Positions 17,080 through 24,834 of a DNA stretch of 64,000 nucleotides are shown piece by piece. Source of the stretch: Cryobacterium arcticum (GTDB lineage: Bacteria; Actinomycetota; Actinomycetes; Actinomycetales; Microbacteriaceae). The stretch covers positions 310,001 through 374,000 of the forward strand of contig NZ_QHLY01000005.1 of assembly GCF_003185895.1 (NCBI RefSeq), written 5' to 3'. Under the pieces are notes generated by a model. That model ran no database searches, was not told the origin of the DNA, and was given only the letters and a program-made list of their open reading frames with translations. Position 1 is the first letter of the stretch; each line of letters begins with the position of its first letter. The translations under genes and the position numbers were made by a program.

Positions 17080-18029
17080 CAGGCACTCCTTCTCTTATTG
17101 GCGAGAAACTGCGCCACGGTCACGGTGATGCAGAGGAAGAACAGGGCGACGGACGCGGCGGAGGCATAGCCGAACTGGCTCTCCTCGAATCCCTTGGTGT
17201 AGATGAACTGGGAGAGCACGAGGGTGGACTGGCCCGGTCCGCCCTCGGTCATCACCAGGATGAGGTCGAAGATCTTGAACGAGTTGATGGTGAGCATCAC
17301 GGTGACGAAGAAGGTGGTGGGCCGCAGGCTCGGCATGGTCACGTTGAAGAACCGCTGCAGCGCGTTGGCGCCGTCCATCCGGGCGGCCTCATGCAGTTCG
17401 CGGGGCACGGTCTGCAGCCCGGCGAGGAAGAGGATCATGTAGTAACCCATGTCGCGCCAGGTGCTGACGATGACGACTGCCGGCATCGCCCAGTCCGAGG
17501 AGGTGAGCCAGCCGGGCGGGTTCTCGAGGCCGAACGCACGCAGTACCTCGTTGATCGGGCCGTAGTCGGGGCTGAACAACAGGTTCCAGACGATGGCGAT
17601 GGCCACAATGGACGTGATGTACGGGAAGAACGCGGCGGTGCGGAAGAACGCGACACCGCGCAGCTTGCTGTTCAGCAACAGGGCGAGGCCCAGCGCCACG
17701 GCGAAGGTCAACGGGATGTGCAGCACCGAGTAGTAGAGGGTGTTGAACAGGGCGATGCGGAAGCTGCCGTCGCCGACGAGGCGCTGGAAGTTGTCCAGGC
17801 CCACCCAATTGGCGGTGCCGAAGACGTTCCAGTTGGTCATCGACATGTAGAACAGCACAACGATGGGCACGAGGGTCAGGGCGGCGAACCCGACGAAGTT
17901 CGGCAGGATGAAGCTCCACCCGACAAGGGCGTTTCTCCTCGCGAGCCGGGAACGCCGGCGACGCAGCGACGGCGACGGGCCGGCGGCGACGTCAGTGCCG
18001 GCAACGTCAGTGGCGGTTGTGGTCGCCAT
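17079..18029 (-). CDS. Carbohydrate ABC transporter permease (MalF/YesP type)
   Basis: This 316-residue protein has six helices after an Arg-rich cytoplasmic N-terminus (LRRRRSRLARRNALVGWSF). The EAA loop is RELHEAARMDGANALQRFF and is intact. It lies 81 bases after the solute-binding protein gene and overlaps the second permease gene. Its partner specificity is set by the binding protein; the surrounding hydrolases suggest unsaturated or uronate-containing oligosaccharides. Confidence 0.92.
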   Translation of the reverse strand: MATTTATDVAGTDVAAGPSPSLRRRRSRLARRNALVGWSFILPNFVGFAALTLVPIVVLFYMSMTNWNVFGTANWVGLDNFQRLVGDGSFRIALFNTLYYSVLHIPLTFAVALGLALLLNSKLRGVAFFRTAAFFPYITSIVAIAIVWNLLFSPDYGPINEVLRAFGLENPPGWLTSSDWAMPAVVIVSTWRDMGYYMILFLAGLQTVPRELHEAARMDGANALQRFFNVTMPSLRPTTFFVTVMLTINSFKIFDLILVMTEGGPGQSTLVLSQFIYTKGFEESQFGYASAASVALFFLCITVTVAQFLANKRRSA

Positions 18030-18110
18030 GGGTGGATCTCCTTCGATGAGGGGGAGGTGCGGGGGTGGGCAGCCGGCCTCTGATGCGCCAGGGCCGGCCG
18101 CCCAGGGGTG

Positions 18111-19409
18111 TTAGTCGAGTCCGACTTCGTTCTTCACGCGGTCTTCGGCGGTCTTGATCGCGCTCTCGATGGGCTCAGACTCCGACATGACGGCGGTGTG
18201 CAGGTCCATCAGGATTCCCTGGATGGCCGCCGTCTTGCTGGACGTCGGGTTCTCGGGCAGGGTCTTGTGCGTGGAGATGGCGAACTTCGACAGCTCGTCG
18301 GTGGGGCTGCCGTCGACGGAGAAGTAGGTCTCGACCACGTCGTCGTTCAGCAGCGCCGGCGTGATGCCGATCGCGGCCAACGCCTGGGCGGCCTCTTCGC
18401 TCGCGGCGTAGGCGAGGAAGTCCTTCGCCGCCTGCTCCTTGTCGTCACCGATGGCGGCGTTGATGCCGAGCCCGGTCGGGTCGCCGAAGGTCACCGGAAC
18501 GTTGTCGGTGCCGGTGGTCTTCTTGTCGTACTGCGGGGAAGGAGCCACTCCCCACTCGAAGTCGTCGGCCTCGCCGGATGCCTGCTGGGCGATGAGGGTG
18601 GCGACGTACCACGATCCCATCGGCAGCATCGCTGCCTTCTGCTTGCCGAACTCGCCCTGGTAGGTGAGCTGGTTGGCGTTGCGGGTGTTGAAGTCCACCT
18701 GACCGCCGTCGTCCTGCATGCCGAGCACCCGGTTGTAGTAGTCCTCGAGGTGGCCGAAGTCGCCGCTAAGGATGTCGGCCTTGGGAGTCTGCGCGTTCGC
18801 GAACCCCTGAACCGTCGACTGCCAGCTGTGCTGGTACCCGCCGAAAGCGGGCTTGGCCGAGAGCGCAGTGGACAGTTCGGACTCGAGGTCCGCGTAGTCG
18901 TCCCAGGTCCAGGAACCGTCGGGGTACTCCACGCCGGCCTCGTCGAAGAGCGCCTTGTTGTAGTACACAACCCAGGAGTCCTGGCGGTACGGCACCGCGT
19001 AACTGGCGCCGTCGATGTCGTACGCCTCAGTGCCGCCGATTCCCTCGGGCAGTTTGACGTCGGAGACGTCGAGCAGCTGGCCGCCCTCCTGGTAGGTCGA
19101 GACGAACTTGACCTCCTTCTGGGTGATGATGTCGGGCCCGGACCCCGCCGCGAGGTCCGCGGTGAGCAGGGTGTTGTAGTTCACCGGGTCGTATTCCTTG
19201 AGTTCGACGGTGACCTCGGGATACTTCTCCTCGAACCCATCGGCGAGAAGCTGGAACTCTGGTGTGGTGGCGATGCTCCACCCCGAGACGCTCAGCGTCA
19301 CCGGTCCACCGGGTTCGGCGGGCTCGGCCGCCGGACTGGCACTGCAGGCGGCGAGTGCCAGCGTGGCTACCATCGCCACTCCTGCCGCGGCTACAAACTT
19401 GCGCTTCAT
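18111..19409 (-). CDS. Extracellular sugar-binding lipoprotein of the ABC importer
   Basis: This 432-residue family-1 solute-binding protein begins MKRKFVAAAGVAMVAT and has a lipobox LAAC at about residues 18-21, so it is anchored to the outer face of the membrane. The mature part begins VTLSVSGW and contains the usual bilobal pattern (EEKYPEVTVELKEYD; TQKEVKFVSTYQEGGQLLDVSD). AAAGGAG 6 bases before the ATG is a strong ribosome-binding site. It captures the oligosaccharide for the two permeases downstream. It starts 68 bases after the DUF2264 gene, and the gap contains a hairpin that may separate their expression levels. Confidence 0.92.
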   Translation of the reverse strand: MKRKFVAAAGVAMVATLALAACSASPAAEPAEPGGPVTLSVSGWSIATTPEFQLLADGFEEKYPEVTVELKEYDPVNYNTLLTADLAAGSGPDIITQKEVKFVSTYQEGGQLLDVSDVKLPEGIGGTEAYDIDGASYAVPYRQDSWVVYYNKALFDEAGVEYPDGSWTWDDYADLESELSTALSAKPAFGGYQHSWQSTVQGFANAQTPKADILSGDFGHLEDYYNRVLGMQDDGGQVDFNTRNANQLTYQGEFGKQKAAMLPMGSWYVATLIAQQASGEADDFEWGVAPSPQYDKKTTGTDNVPVTFGDPTGLGINAAIGDDKEQAAKDFLAYAASEEAAQALAAIGITPALLNDDVVETYFSVDGSPTDELSKFAISTHKTLPENPTSSKTAAIQGILMDLHTAVMSESEPIESAIKTAEDRVKNEVGLD

Positions 19410-19451
19410 TGCTGCTCCTTTGTCATTGCTTGTGATTGCTCGTGCGGATGC

Positions 19452-19472
19452 CAGAACCCGACGCGGATTCTG
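19452..19472 (-). promoter_or_regulatory. Intercistronic hairpin
   Basis: CAGAACCC (19452-19459) and GGATTCTG (19465-19472) pair at 7 of 8 positions around a 5-base loop. It lies immediately after the DUF2264 stop and before the binding-protein gene, with no T-run, so it is not a classical terminator. Such hairpins often set segmental mRNA stability in sugar-transport operons; that role is inferred. Confidence 0.35.
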
Positions 19473-19477
19473 TCGTT

Positions 19478-21502
19478 CTACCGTTCTGCCTGTGCAGCAG
19501 TGCGGTGGTCGGTGAGGGTGCTCGACGTCTGTGCGCCGTCGGGCCAGGTGATGTCGGCCGCCCAGTAGTCCCCGGCGGCGACGACATCGACGGTGCAGTC
19601 GAGTTCCCCGGTCACCAGGCCGGTGAGTTCGAGAACGGTCGCGGTCCACGCGCCCACCGCGACGGGATATTCGACCGTTGGCACGGCGGTCACGCTGCCC
19701 AGCGGGGTGGCGTGCGACCGGATCACGACGCCGGCGACCCCTGCCCCGACGACAGCACGGATGCCGCTGCTGCGTTCTGCCGACGCGGCGCGGGCGCCTT
19801 CGGCGGTTGCGGTGGTGATGGGCGCTGCGCCGGAAATCGGCCACCCGCCGATCCGCAGGTGCAGGGTCTCCGCCGCGAGTCCGGGCTCCAGCGATTCCAC
19901 CCGGGCGAGGCGCACCTCCCACGCACCGCGCACCAGTGAGTGCACGGTGACGCGACCAGCCACCGTGACGGAGCCGTCGAGGCCGGATCCGTGCCGGTGC
20001 CCGGACGGGTCGGCGATGAGCCAGTGCGCGGCCGAGGTGGATGCGGAGATGCCGACAGTGCCGTCGGCGTCATCCTGAACCCGCACCTCGACCAGCGTCA
20101 TCGCCGCACGGTGGGTGGCCCGGCCGGACGGATCGACAATGCTGACCGTCTGCTCGAGCGGGTTCTCCCAGGCCTCGGCGTCGAGCAGCGGGCTGGTCGC
20201 CGTCGAGTAGCCGATGCGGGCGTAGAGCGGGGAGTCGCCGACGAGGCTGTTCTCGGTCGCGTGGTCGGTGCCGTGGTTGATCACGCGCACGATGCCGTCG
20301 GCCCGGGTGCCGGAGACGATCCAGCCGGCCGCGCGCACCGCGCGCAGGGTATCGCCGGTCTCGACCGGGAGAGGTTCGGCCGGCGCCGCCCACACCGGGT
20401 GGTCTGCCGGAAGAAGGACACCGAGCAGGCCCTTGACGGCCCAGTAGGGAGAACCCGGCCCGGAGTACGACTGGGCCAGGGCACGCCATTCGTCGTGCCA
20501 GCCCATACTGAGCAGTCCGGCGGCAGTGGGAACATCGTGGTCGGCGAAGTGGGCGACGACCCGGTTGGCCGCATGTCGCAGGGTTCCGGCGGACAGCGAC
20601 GGCACCTCGGCGAGAACACCCACCCAGAACGGAGCGGCTGCAGCGAAGCGGTAGATCAGGCTGCGGCCCTGCAGCAGCGGCGAACCGTCGGCACCGATGA
20701 GGGTGACGGCGTCGAGCAGAAACCGGTCCAGGCCGGCGACGTCGGCGGCGGTGCGGCCGTTCGCGAGTTCGGCCGCGCCCTGCATGCGCGACCAGAGCAC
20801 CGGATAGAGGTGCAGCGCCCAGCCGACGTAGTGGTCGAACGACCTCTCGTCGCCGTCCGACATCCAACCGTCTGCCCGGGCGAACGAGTCGTGCCGGGCC
20901 AGGTCGTCCGCGATGTCCTGGGCCGACCACGGGCCGCCCACCGATCGGAGGAAGGTCTGCACCACGAGGCGGAACCAGACCCAGTTGGTCTGCGGGTAGG
21001 TCGTGTCGCCCACCACCGGCGAGAAGTACTCGATGACCCGCTGTTGGGTGAGGGCGTCGAGGTGGTCCCAGATCCACGGCCGGGTCAGGTCGAGGATCAG
21101 GGCGATAGACGCCGCCTCCACCTTCGCCTGCGGGTGTTCGTCCAGCCGCACCCAGCGGTCGGGCGCGTCAGGATCGACGCCGGTACGGATACCGTGCCGG
21201 TAGAACTCGATCAGGGCGTCCAGGCCCTCCCCGCGCTCGCCGGCGATGCGGAACCCGGCCAGCAGGAAGGTGCGGGCGAATCCTTCAAGACCATCGACCG
21301 CCCGGCCATAACCGCCCTCTGCCCCTGGCGGCGTGATGCGAGCGTGGCCCGGGGAGGCCCAGGCCTGGGCCCCGGCGAGAATCGAGTCGGCGTAGGCGAC
21401 CCACTGGCTTCTGGACCATTCGGTGTCGTGCGAACCGTGGATGCCGGCGGCATCCGCTGAGCCAGACCCACGTGAGTGAGTGGCGGGGGGTTCGGTGATC
21501 AC
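19478..21502 (-). CDS. DUF2264 domain protein
   Basis: This 674-residue protein matches the DUF2264 family: an alpha/alpha-barrel N-terminal region (LEGFARTFLLAGFR; PQTNWVWFRLVVQTFL; DGWMSDGDERSFDHYVGWALHLYPVLW) and a beta-rich C-terminal half. No signal peptide is present, so it is cytoplasmic. The GTG start at 21502 follows AAAGGAG by 6 bases. The family recurs with heparinase-like lyases, GH88 and GH105 enzymes in uronide loci and is suspected to be carbohydrate-active; I do not assign a reaction. It appears to be the first gene of the minus-strand operon and is divergent from the heparinase-family gene. Confidence 0.85.
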   Translation of the reverse strand: MITEPPATHSRGSGSADAAGIHGSHDTEWSRSQWVAYADSILAGAQAWASPGHARITPPGAEGGYGRAVDGLEGFARTFLLAGFRIAGERGEGLDALIEFYRHGIRTGVDPDAPDRWVRLDEHPQAKVEAASIALILDLTRPWIWDHLDALTQQRVIEYFSPVVGDTTYPQTNWVWFRLVVQTFLRSVGGPWSAQDIADDLARHDSFARADGWMSDGDERSFDHYVGWALHLYPVLWSRMQGAAELANGRTAADVAGLDRFLLDAVTLIGADGSPLLQGRSLIYRFAAAAPFWVGVLAEVPSLSAGTLRHAANRVVAHFADHDVPTAAGLLSMGWHDEWRALAQSYSGPGSPYWAVKGLLGVLLPADHPVWAAPAEPLPVETGDTLRAVRAAGWIVSGTRADGIVRVINHGTDHATENSLVGDSPLYARIGYSTATSPLLDAEAWENPLEQTVSIVDPSGRATHRAAMTLVEVRVQDDADGTVGISASTSAAHWLIADPSGHRHGSGLDGSVTVAGRVTVHSLVRGAWEVRLARVESLEPGLAAETLHLRIGGWPISGAAPITTATAEGARAASAERSSGIRAVVGAGVAGVVIRSHATPLGSVTAVPTVEYPVAVGAWTATVLELTGLVTGELDCTVDVVAAGDYWAADITWPDGAQTSSTLTDHRTAAQAER

Positions 21503-21685
21503 CGGTTTCTCCTTTGAATGGTGCAGCCGACGCTTGAAATCGACCGTTGTGCGAACATATCAACCTTTTTCGTTCATCACAAGCTTTATTTGTTCGAGTA
21601 TGATCGCTTATGATCGTTTTACGGCCAATGGTCGGGACGTGGGCGCAACGGGGCGCGGCAGGTGAGGAACATGAAGGAGAACGCA
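21503..21685. promoter_or_regulatory. Divergent promoter/operator region of the uronide locus
   Basis: This gap is strikingly A+T-rich between 21540 and 21622 compared with everything around it. It holds CGAACA (21552-21557) and TGTTCG (21591-21596) as an inverted pair, TTTTTCGTTC near 21565, and two TATGATCG copies 10 bases apart (21599-21606 and 21609-21616). GTTCG-type elements are typical of DeoR-family operators, and a DeoR-LacI regulator is encoded two genes away. Control of both divergent operons from here is a reasoned inference. Confidence 0.5.
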
Positions 21686-23692
21686 GTGCCGGATAGAGGG
21701 CAAGCGATTTTCCGCGGCGAGCTGACCGCGGCGTTCGAGACGCAAGCCGCCCTCGGCGCCGGTGATCTGGCTCATGCGCTGCCGGGTCTGCTCGCCCACG
21801 CCGAGGCCAGCCTGCCGGTGCCGCCCGCCGGAAACCGCGACGTCTGGACGCTCGGCGCGGGCAGCCTCGATGCGGTCACCCTCGGGGGCCTCCTGGGCCG
21901 GGCAGCGCAGGATCTCCCGGCCGCGTGGCCCACCCCGTTGGCCAGCTCGGCCGCCCGGGTGCACCGCGACGGCAACCGGGATGTCTGGGAGAGCGCCGCC
22001 TTCGCCCGGCAGCACCGGCTGAGCCGTGCCGCCGTCGCTGCCGCGGTGACCCTCGACGAATCCTGGATCGACCAGGTCGCCGACGGCATCGTTCTGCTGT
22101 GCGAGCAGAGTTCGTGGTGCTGGCCCGCACACGACGACTCCCTGAGCGCACACGGCGCCATCCTGGCCACGGTCACCGATCCGTATCTTGACCTGGGCGC
22201 CGGTGAGGTGGTGGGGCAGCTCGCCTGGATCGACCAACTCCTCGGCGCCCAACTCGACGACCGCTATCCCGGCCTGCGCGCCCGGATGCGCCACGAAGCG
22301 CGTACGCGGGTGCTCGACCCCTTCGTCAACCGCCGGGACTGGCACTGGCTCGGGCTGGACGCGAATGTGCACAATTGGAGCCCGTGGATCCAGGGCAACG
22401 TGCTGGTCGCGGCCCTGCGGTTCCTGGACGCACCCACGGAGCAGGCGGAACGCGCCCGGGTCATCGCCCTGGTCATCGAGGGCATCGACCGTTATGCCAC
22501 GGCCCTGCCCGACGATGGGGCCATCGACGAGGGCTACTCCTACTGGTGGAATGGTGCCTGCCGGGCACTCGAGGCGCTCGACATCCTCGCCCATGCCACC
22601 GGCGGGCGTCTGGACGCCGCGGCCGCCATACCGAGTCTTCGCCACACTGTGGCGTTCCCCCACCGCATGCACCTGGGCGGTGCCTGGTACGTCAATCACG
22701 CCGACGGCCAGGCCAAACCGACGGCCGATCAACCGTGGCATTCTCTCTTCCGCGCCGGCCGGCGAGTGGGCGACCGAGCGGCAGAGGCCCACGCCGCGTC
22801 CTACCGCACGGCCGGCCGCGCGGTCGCGAGCGAGTCGGAGGGGCTCGGCCGGCTGCTGCGCGGCCTCACCGACCCGGCCTGGCTCGCTGCCGTCGACATC
22901 GTCGGCGACGAGTCAGGGCAGCCTCTGCCGCGGGATGTCTGGTTGGGGTCGGTCGAGGTGCTCATCGCCCGGGAGTCCGCCGGTTCGTCCGCCGGTCTCA
23001 CCCTGGCCGCGAAGGGCGGCAACAACGACGAGAACCACAACCACAACGACGTCGGATCCTTCCTGGTGGCCTCCGACGGCGTGCCCGTGCTCGTGGATGC
23101 CGGGCGCCCCACCTACACTCTCGCGACATTCGGGCCCGATCGGTATTCGATCTGGGCGATGCAGAGCTCCTGGCACAACGTGCCGGAGGTGCGCGGCGTG
23201 CCGCAGGCCGTTGGGCGGCGATACGCGGCGGCCGACGCCCTGGCCGCCGTCGCCGACGACCGATCGTCCCTTGCCCTCGATATCACGGCGGCCTATCCGG
23301 CTCCCGGCCTCGTGTCCTGGCACCGCACCGTGCAACTCGACCGCACTCGGCGAGTCGTCACCATCACCGACGCCTGGAACCTCGAGCCGTGGCCACCTGG
23401 ATCCGGGCCGGATACGGCCGAACCGGCGTCGACGGTGCGGCTCCTCCTCGCCGGCGATGTCACGCTCGGCGACGGCACCGCCGTCATCACCCCACTTGAC
23501 GGCGCACCGGCCCTGCGGGTGCGATGGCCCGCGGGAATTCCGGCCATACTGACGATGCGCCCACTCGACGATCCGATGCTCTCGGACGTGTGGGGGCAGA
23601 GCCTCACCAGGCTCGACCTGGACGTCACCGGCCGGGACACCATCACCGTCACCGTAGCCAACGACCAACCGACCAAAGAGGACGCACGATGA
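21686..23692 (+). CDS. Heparinase II/III-family polysaccharide lyase, cytoplasmic
   Basis: This 668-residue protein has the two-part plan of heparinase II/III-family lyases: an alpha/alpha toroid (residues about 60-390, with NWSPWIQGN around Asn230 and EGYSYWWNGACRALE) and a C-terminal beta-sandwich with the signature ENHNHNDVGSF (His451, His453). Such lyases beta-eliminate uronic-acid glycans. Without a signal peptide it resembles cytoplasmic exo-acting oligouronide lyases. The GTG at 21686 is preferred because AAGGAG lies 6 bases upstream; an ATG at 21671 would add five residues. The regulator gene overlaps its stop by four bases. Substrate: an acidic glycan, identity unknown. Confidence 0.85.
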   Translation: MPDRGQAIFRGELTAAFETQAALGAGDLAHALPGLLAHAEASLPVPPAGNRDVWTLGAGSLDAVTLGGLLGRAAQDLPAAWPTPLASSAARVHRDGNRDVWESAAFARQHRLSRAAVAAAVTLDESWIDQVADGIVLLCEQSSWCWPAHDDSLSAHGAILATVTDPYLDLGAGEVVGQLAWIDQLLGAQLDDRYPGLRARMRHEARTRVLDPFVNRRDWHWLGLDANVHNWSPWIQGNVLVAALRFLDAPTEQAERARVIALVIEGIDRYATALPDDGAIDEGYSYWWNGACRALEALDILAHATGGRLDAAAAIPSLRHTVAFPHRMHLGGAWYVNHADGQAKPTADQPWHSLFRAGRRVGDRAAEAHAASYRTAGRAVASESEGLGRLLRGLTDPAWLAAVDIVGDESGQPLPRDVWLGSVEVLIARESAGSSAGLTLAAKGGNNDENHNHNDVGSFLVASDGVPVLVDAGRPTYTLATFGPDRYSIWAMQSSWHNVPEVRGVPQAVGRRYAAADALAAVADDRSSLALDITAAYPAPGLVSWHRTVQLDRTRRVVTITDAWNLEPWPPGSGPDTAEPASTVRLLLAGDVTLGDGTAVITPLDGAPALRVRWPAGIPAILTMRPLDDPMLSDVWGQSLTRLDLDVTGRDTITVTVANDQPTKEDAR

Positions 23693-24834
23693 CCGATCAG
23701 GTTCAACACACACCTCTGGCTGCCAGCCGCAGGTCACACGTGCTGAACGCCCTGTCGCGAGACGGAGTCGTTCGGGTGTCGGAACTGATGGACGAGCTCA
23801 AGGTGGCACCCGTCACGCTGCGGCGCGACCTCGCCCAGATGGAGCGTGAGGGCCTACTCGTGCGCGTGCACGGCGGCGCCGTGCCCAGCGGCCGAAACCT
23901 GGAGGGCTCTCGCCGCGCGCCCGCCAGCGCTGCGGGCGACACCACGCCGACCATCCCGGGGTCGATCGCGGTGCTGGTGCCGTCGCTGAACTACTACTGG
24001 CCGGGGGTCATGCGCGGCATGGAAACGGCGGCCGAGAAGAACGGCATGCGGGTGCTGTTGCGCGGCGCCTCCTACGAACTGCAGGATGAACGGCCCGTCC
24101 TCGAGCGCCTCGTGTTGCGCGACGATGTGCGCGGCGTGATTGTTGCGCCGAACACCGAGACGATTCACGCCCAGGATGTGATCCAGTGGCTCGCCGACTG
24201 CGGTAAACCCAGCGTGCTTGTGGAGCGCGACGGCCTGCTGCTGCCGGAGGGAACGCCGGTCGAATCGGTCACCACCGACCATGCCCTCGGTGCCATGCTC
24301 GCCGCCCGGCATCTGGCCGGCCTCGGCCACCGCAAGGTCGGCCTCATGCTCTCCCGCTTCTCGCCGACCTCACGCAAGATCGCGGCGGGCTGGCAGGCCG
24401 CGTGCGTTGAACTCGGCCTCACCCCCACCGAGCATTTCGAGCAGATGCTGCCCGACCGCAGCAGCCCCGAGTTCTCAGCTGCCGTGGACGCCACGCTCGA
24501 CATGGCGCTGCGCACGGGCATCACGGGCCTGCTCGTGCACTCCGACCCGGAAGCGATGGCCTTCGTCGACCTCGCCCTCACCCGCGGCATCTCGATCCCA
24601 GACGACCTGTCGATCATCGCCTACGACGACGAGGTCGCCCAGCTCTTCACTCCCGCGCTGACCGCCGTCAGCCCGCCCCGCGGCTCGGTCGGCGAGACGG
24701 CCGTCGACCTGCTGCTGCGGCGCATCGAGGATCCGTCGCGGCCGGTACACCGCGTGACGCTCAATCCGAGCCTGAATGTGCGGGGCTCGACCGCCCCGCC
24801 GCGCAGCGGGGGCGACTCGAGCGGGGTGTCGTGA
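23689..24834 (+). CDS. Chimeric DeoR-type HTH / LacI-type sugar-binding regulator
   Basis: This 381-residue regulator combines a DeoR-like winged helix at residues 13-62 (VRVSELMDELKVAPVTLRRD, ending EREGLLVRVHGGAV) with a LacI/GalR-type periplasmic-binding-like domain from about residue 92 (GSIAVLVPSLNYYWPGVMRG) to 370. DeoR regulators usually carry a sugar-phosphate isomerase-like sensor instead, so free sugars or oligosaccharides are the likely ligand here. The gene overlaps the lyase gene (ATGA) and the acyltransferase gene (GTGA). It probably controls the divergent uronide operons through the AT-rich region at 21540-21622. Confidence 0.88.
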   Translation: MTDQVQHTPLAASRRSHVLNALSRDGVVRVSELMDELKVAPVTLRRDLAQMEREGLLVRVHGGAVPSGRNLEGSRRAPASAAGDTTPTIPGSIAVLVPSLNYYWPGVMRGMETAAEKNGMRVLLRGASYELQDERPVLERLVLRDDVRGVIVAPNTETIHAQDVIQWLADCGKPSVLVERDGLLLPEGTPVESVTTDHALGAMLAARHLAGLGHRKVGLMLSRFSPTSRKIAAGWQAACVELGLTPTEHFEQMLPDRSSPEFSAAVDATLDMALRTGITGLLVHSDPEAMAFVDLALTRGISIPDDLSIIAYDDEVAQLFTPALTAVSPPRGSVGETAVDLLLRRIEDPSRPVHRVTLNPSLNVRGSTAPPRSGGDSSGVS

